Below, piece by piece: positions 5,331 to 5,759 of a stretch of DNA of 5,759 nt (positions are counted from its first letter, which is position 1; each line of letters begins with the position of its first letter). The stretch comes from an uncultured Opitutia bacterium. Its GTDB lineage: Bacteria; Verrucomicrobiota; Verrucomicrobiia; Opitutales; Opitutaceae. Below the pieces are notes generated by a model. That model made no database searches and was not told the DNA's origin. It saw only the letters and a program-made list of their open reading frames with translations. The position numbers were made by a program, and so were the translations under genes. Where the stretch lies: assembly GCA_903938935.1 (NCBI GenBank), contig CAJAFD010000356.1, forward strand, positions 1 through 5,759. The letters run 5' to 3'.

Positions 5331-5759
5331 ATGCGCATCGCGGTCATCTCAGACACCCACGACAAATACCCCGAAGATTTGCCGGCGCGCTTGCAAGACG
5401 CGGACGAGATCTGGCATCTCGGCGACGTGTGCGAGCCCGAGACGCTCGTGGAATTCAAGCAGCTCGGGAAGCCCTTGCACATCGTGCTGGGCAACAACGA
5501 GTGGGAAGCGCTTTGGCCGCTGGAGTTGACGCTGGAGCGCGAAGGCGTGCGATTTTTCCTGCAACACATCGCGCCGAAACACCCGCCGGCGGGCGTGGAC
5601 GTGGTGTTGCACGGGCACACGCACGTGCCGCGCGATGAGGTGGCGCACGGCGTGCGTTGGCTGAATCCCGGCTGCATCACGCGCCCCAATCGCGGAGCGC
5701 CGGCGAGCTTCGCTTGGCTCACCGTGGAAAAAGGCCAACCGCTCAAATGGGAACTGGAG
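5331..5759 (+). CDS. YfcE/MJ0936-type metallophosphoesterase, 3' end cut
   Basis: This gene encodes a small two-metal calcineurin-like phosphoesterase. Relatives in the YfcE/MJ0936 group hydrolyse phosphodiesters in vitro, and the natural substrate is usually unknown. It opens at ATG 5331 and stays open to the right edge (143 codons seen). Visible metal-ligand motifs in order are SDTH (7-10, Asp8 and His10), HLGDVCE (29-35, Asp32), LGNNE (53-57, Asn55), LQHI (77-80, His79), LHGHTHVP (93-100, His96 and His98) and LNPGC (111-115). The group usually has GNCD and a HG after the fourth motif; here these are GNNE and HI, small departures that keep the metal-binding Asn and His. Family length is about 150-180, so only a short tail is missing. 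It diverges from the polymerase gene across 66 bp. The upstream TTTTTCGCC has no Shine-Dalgarno. No signal peptide, so cytoplasmic. Confidence 0.92.
   Translation, partial: MRIAVISDTHDKYPEDLPARLQDADEIWHLGDVCEPETLVEFKQLGKPLHIVLGNNEWEALWPLELTLEREGVRFFLQHIAPKHPPAGVDVVLHGHTHVPRDEVAHGVRWLNPGCITRPNRGAPASFAWLTVEKGQPLKWELE

Noticed and set aside
5141..5746. Minus-strand open frames (201 and 129 codons) opposite the phosphoesterase
   Set aside because: They show no recognisable motifs and overlap a gene with a complete set of metal-binding motifs on the plus strand.

Overview
The window looks like a piece of a high-GC Verrucomicrobiota chromosome, most likely from the Opitutaceae or a close relative. 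This is an inference from the L34 protein (it begins MKPTFRPHR rather than the usual MKRTYQP), the style of YidC and YidD, and the strong GC bias at third codon positions. It rests on recognition, not on a database search. The region is ordinary housekeeping DNA. I see no mobile element, CRISPR array, tRNA or rRNA.

Layout: seven of the eight genes lie on the minus strand and read right to left. A Y-family (UmuC/ImpB-like) translesion DNA polymerase (5264 to 3954) is followed after 79 bp by the conserved cluster rpmH (3874 to 3737), rnpA (3695 to 3300), yidD (3307 to 2966), yidC (2965 to 1163) and yebC (1156 to 431). After an 80 bp gap comes the 5' part of metX (350 to the left edge). On the plus strand, diverging from the polymerase, is the 5' part of a YfcE-type metallophosphoesterase gene (5331 to the right edge). 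rpmH is too short for a simple ORF scan but is clearly present. No stretch over 300 bp lacks a gene. The three real gaps (351-430, 3875-3953, 5265-5330) hold only weak promoter-like signals.

How the genes work together: rpmH makes a ribosomal protein, and rnpA makes the protein subunit of RNase P, which matures tRNA 5' ends. yidD and yidC handle insertion of proteins into the cytoplasmic membrane. yebC encodes a TACO1-type translation or regulatory factor. The rnpA/yidD overlap (8 bp), the yidD/yidC abutment (0 bp) and the 6 bp yidC-yebC gap imply one transcript with translational coupling. The methionine gene metX may be co-transcribed or separate.

The points most worth a second look are modest. 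No gene start in the window has a recognisable Shine-Dalgarno sequence. The rpmH and polymerase upstream regions share a TTGACA-N15/16-GAC(A/G)CTTC pattern. yebC (TACO1 family) sits directly behind yidC (Oxa1 family). The Y-family polymerase has substitutions at two normally conserved nucleotide-binding positions. I did not find convincing evidence of a previously undescribed system.
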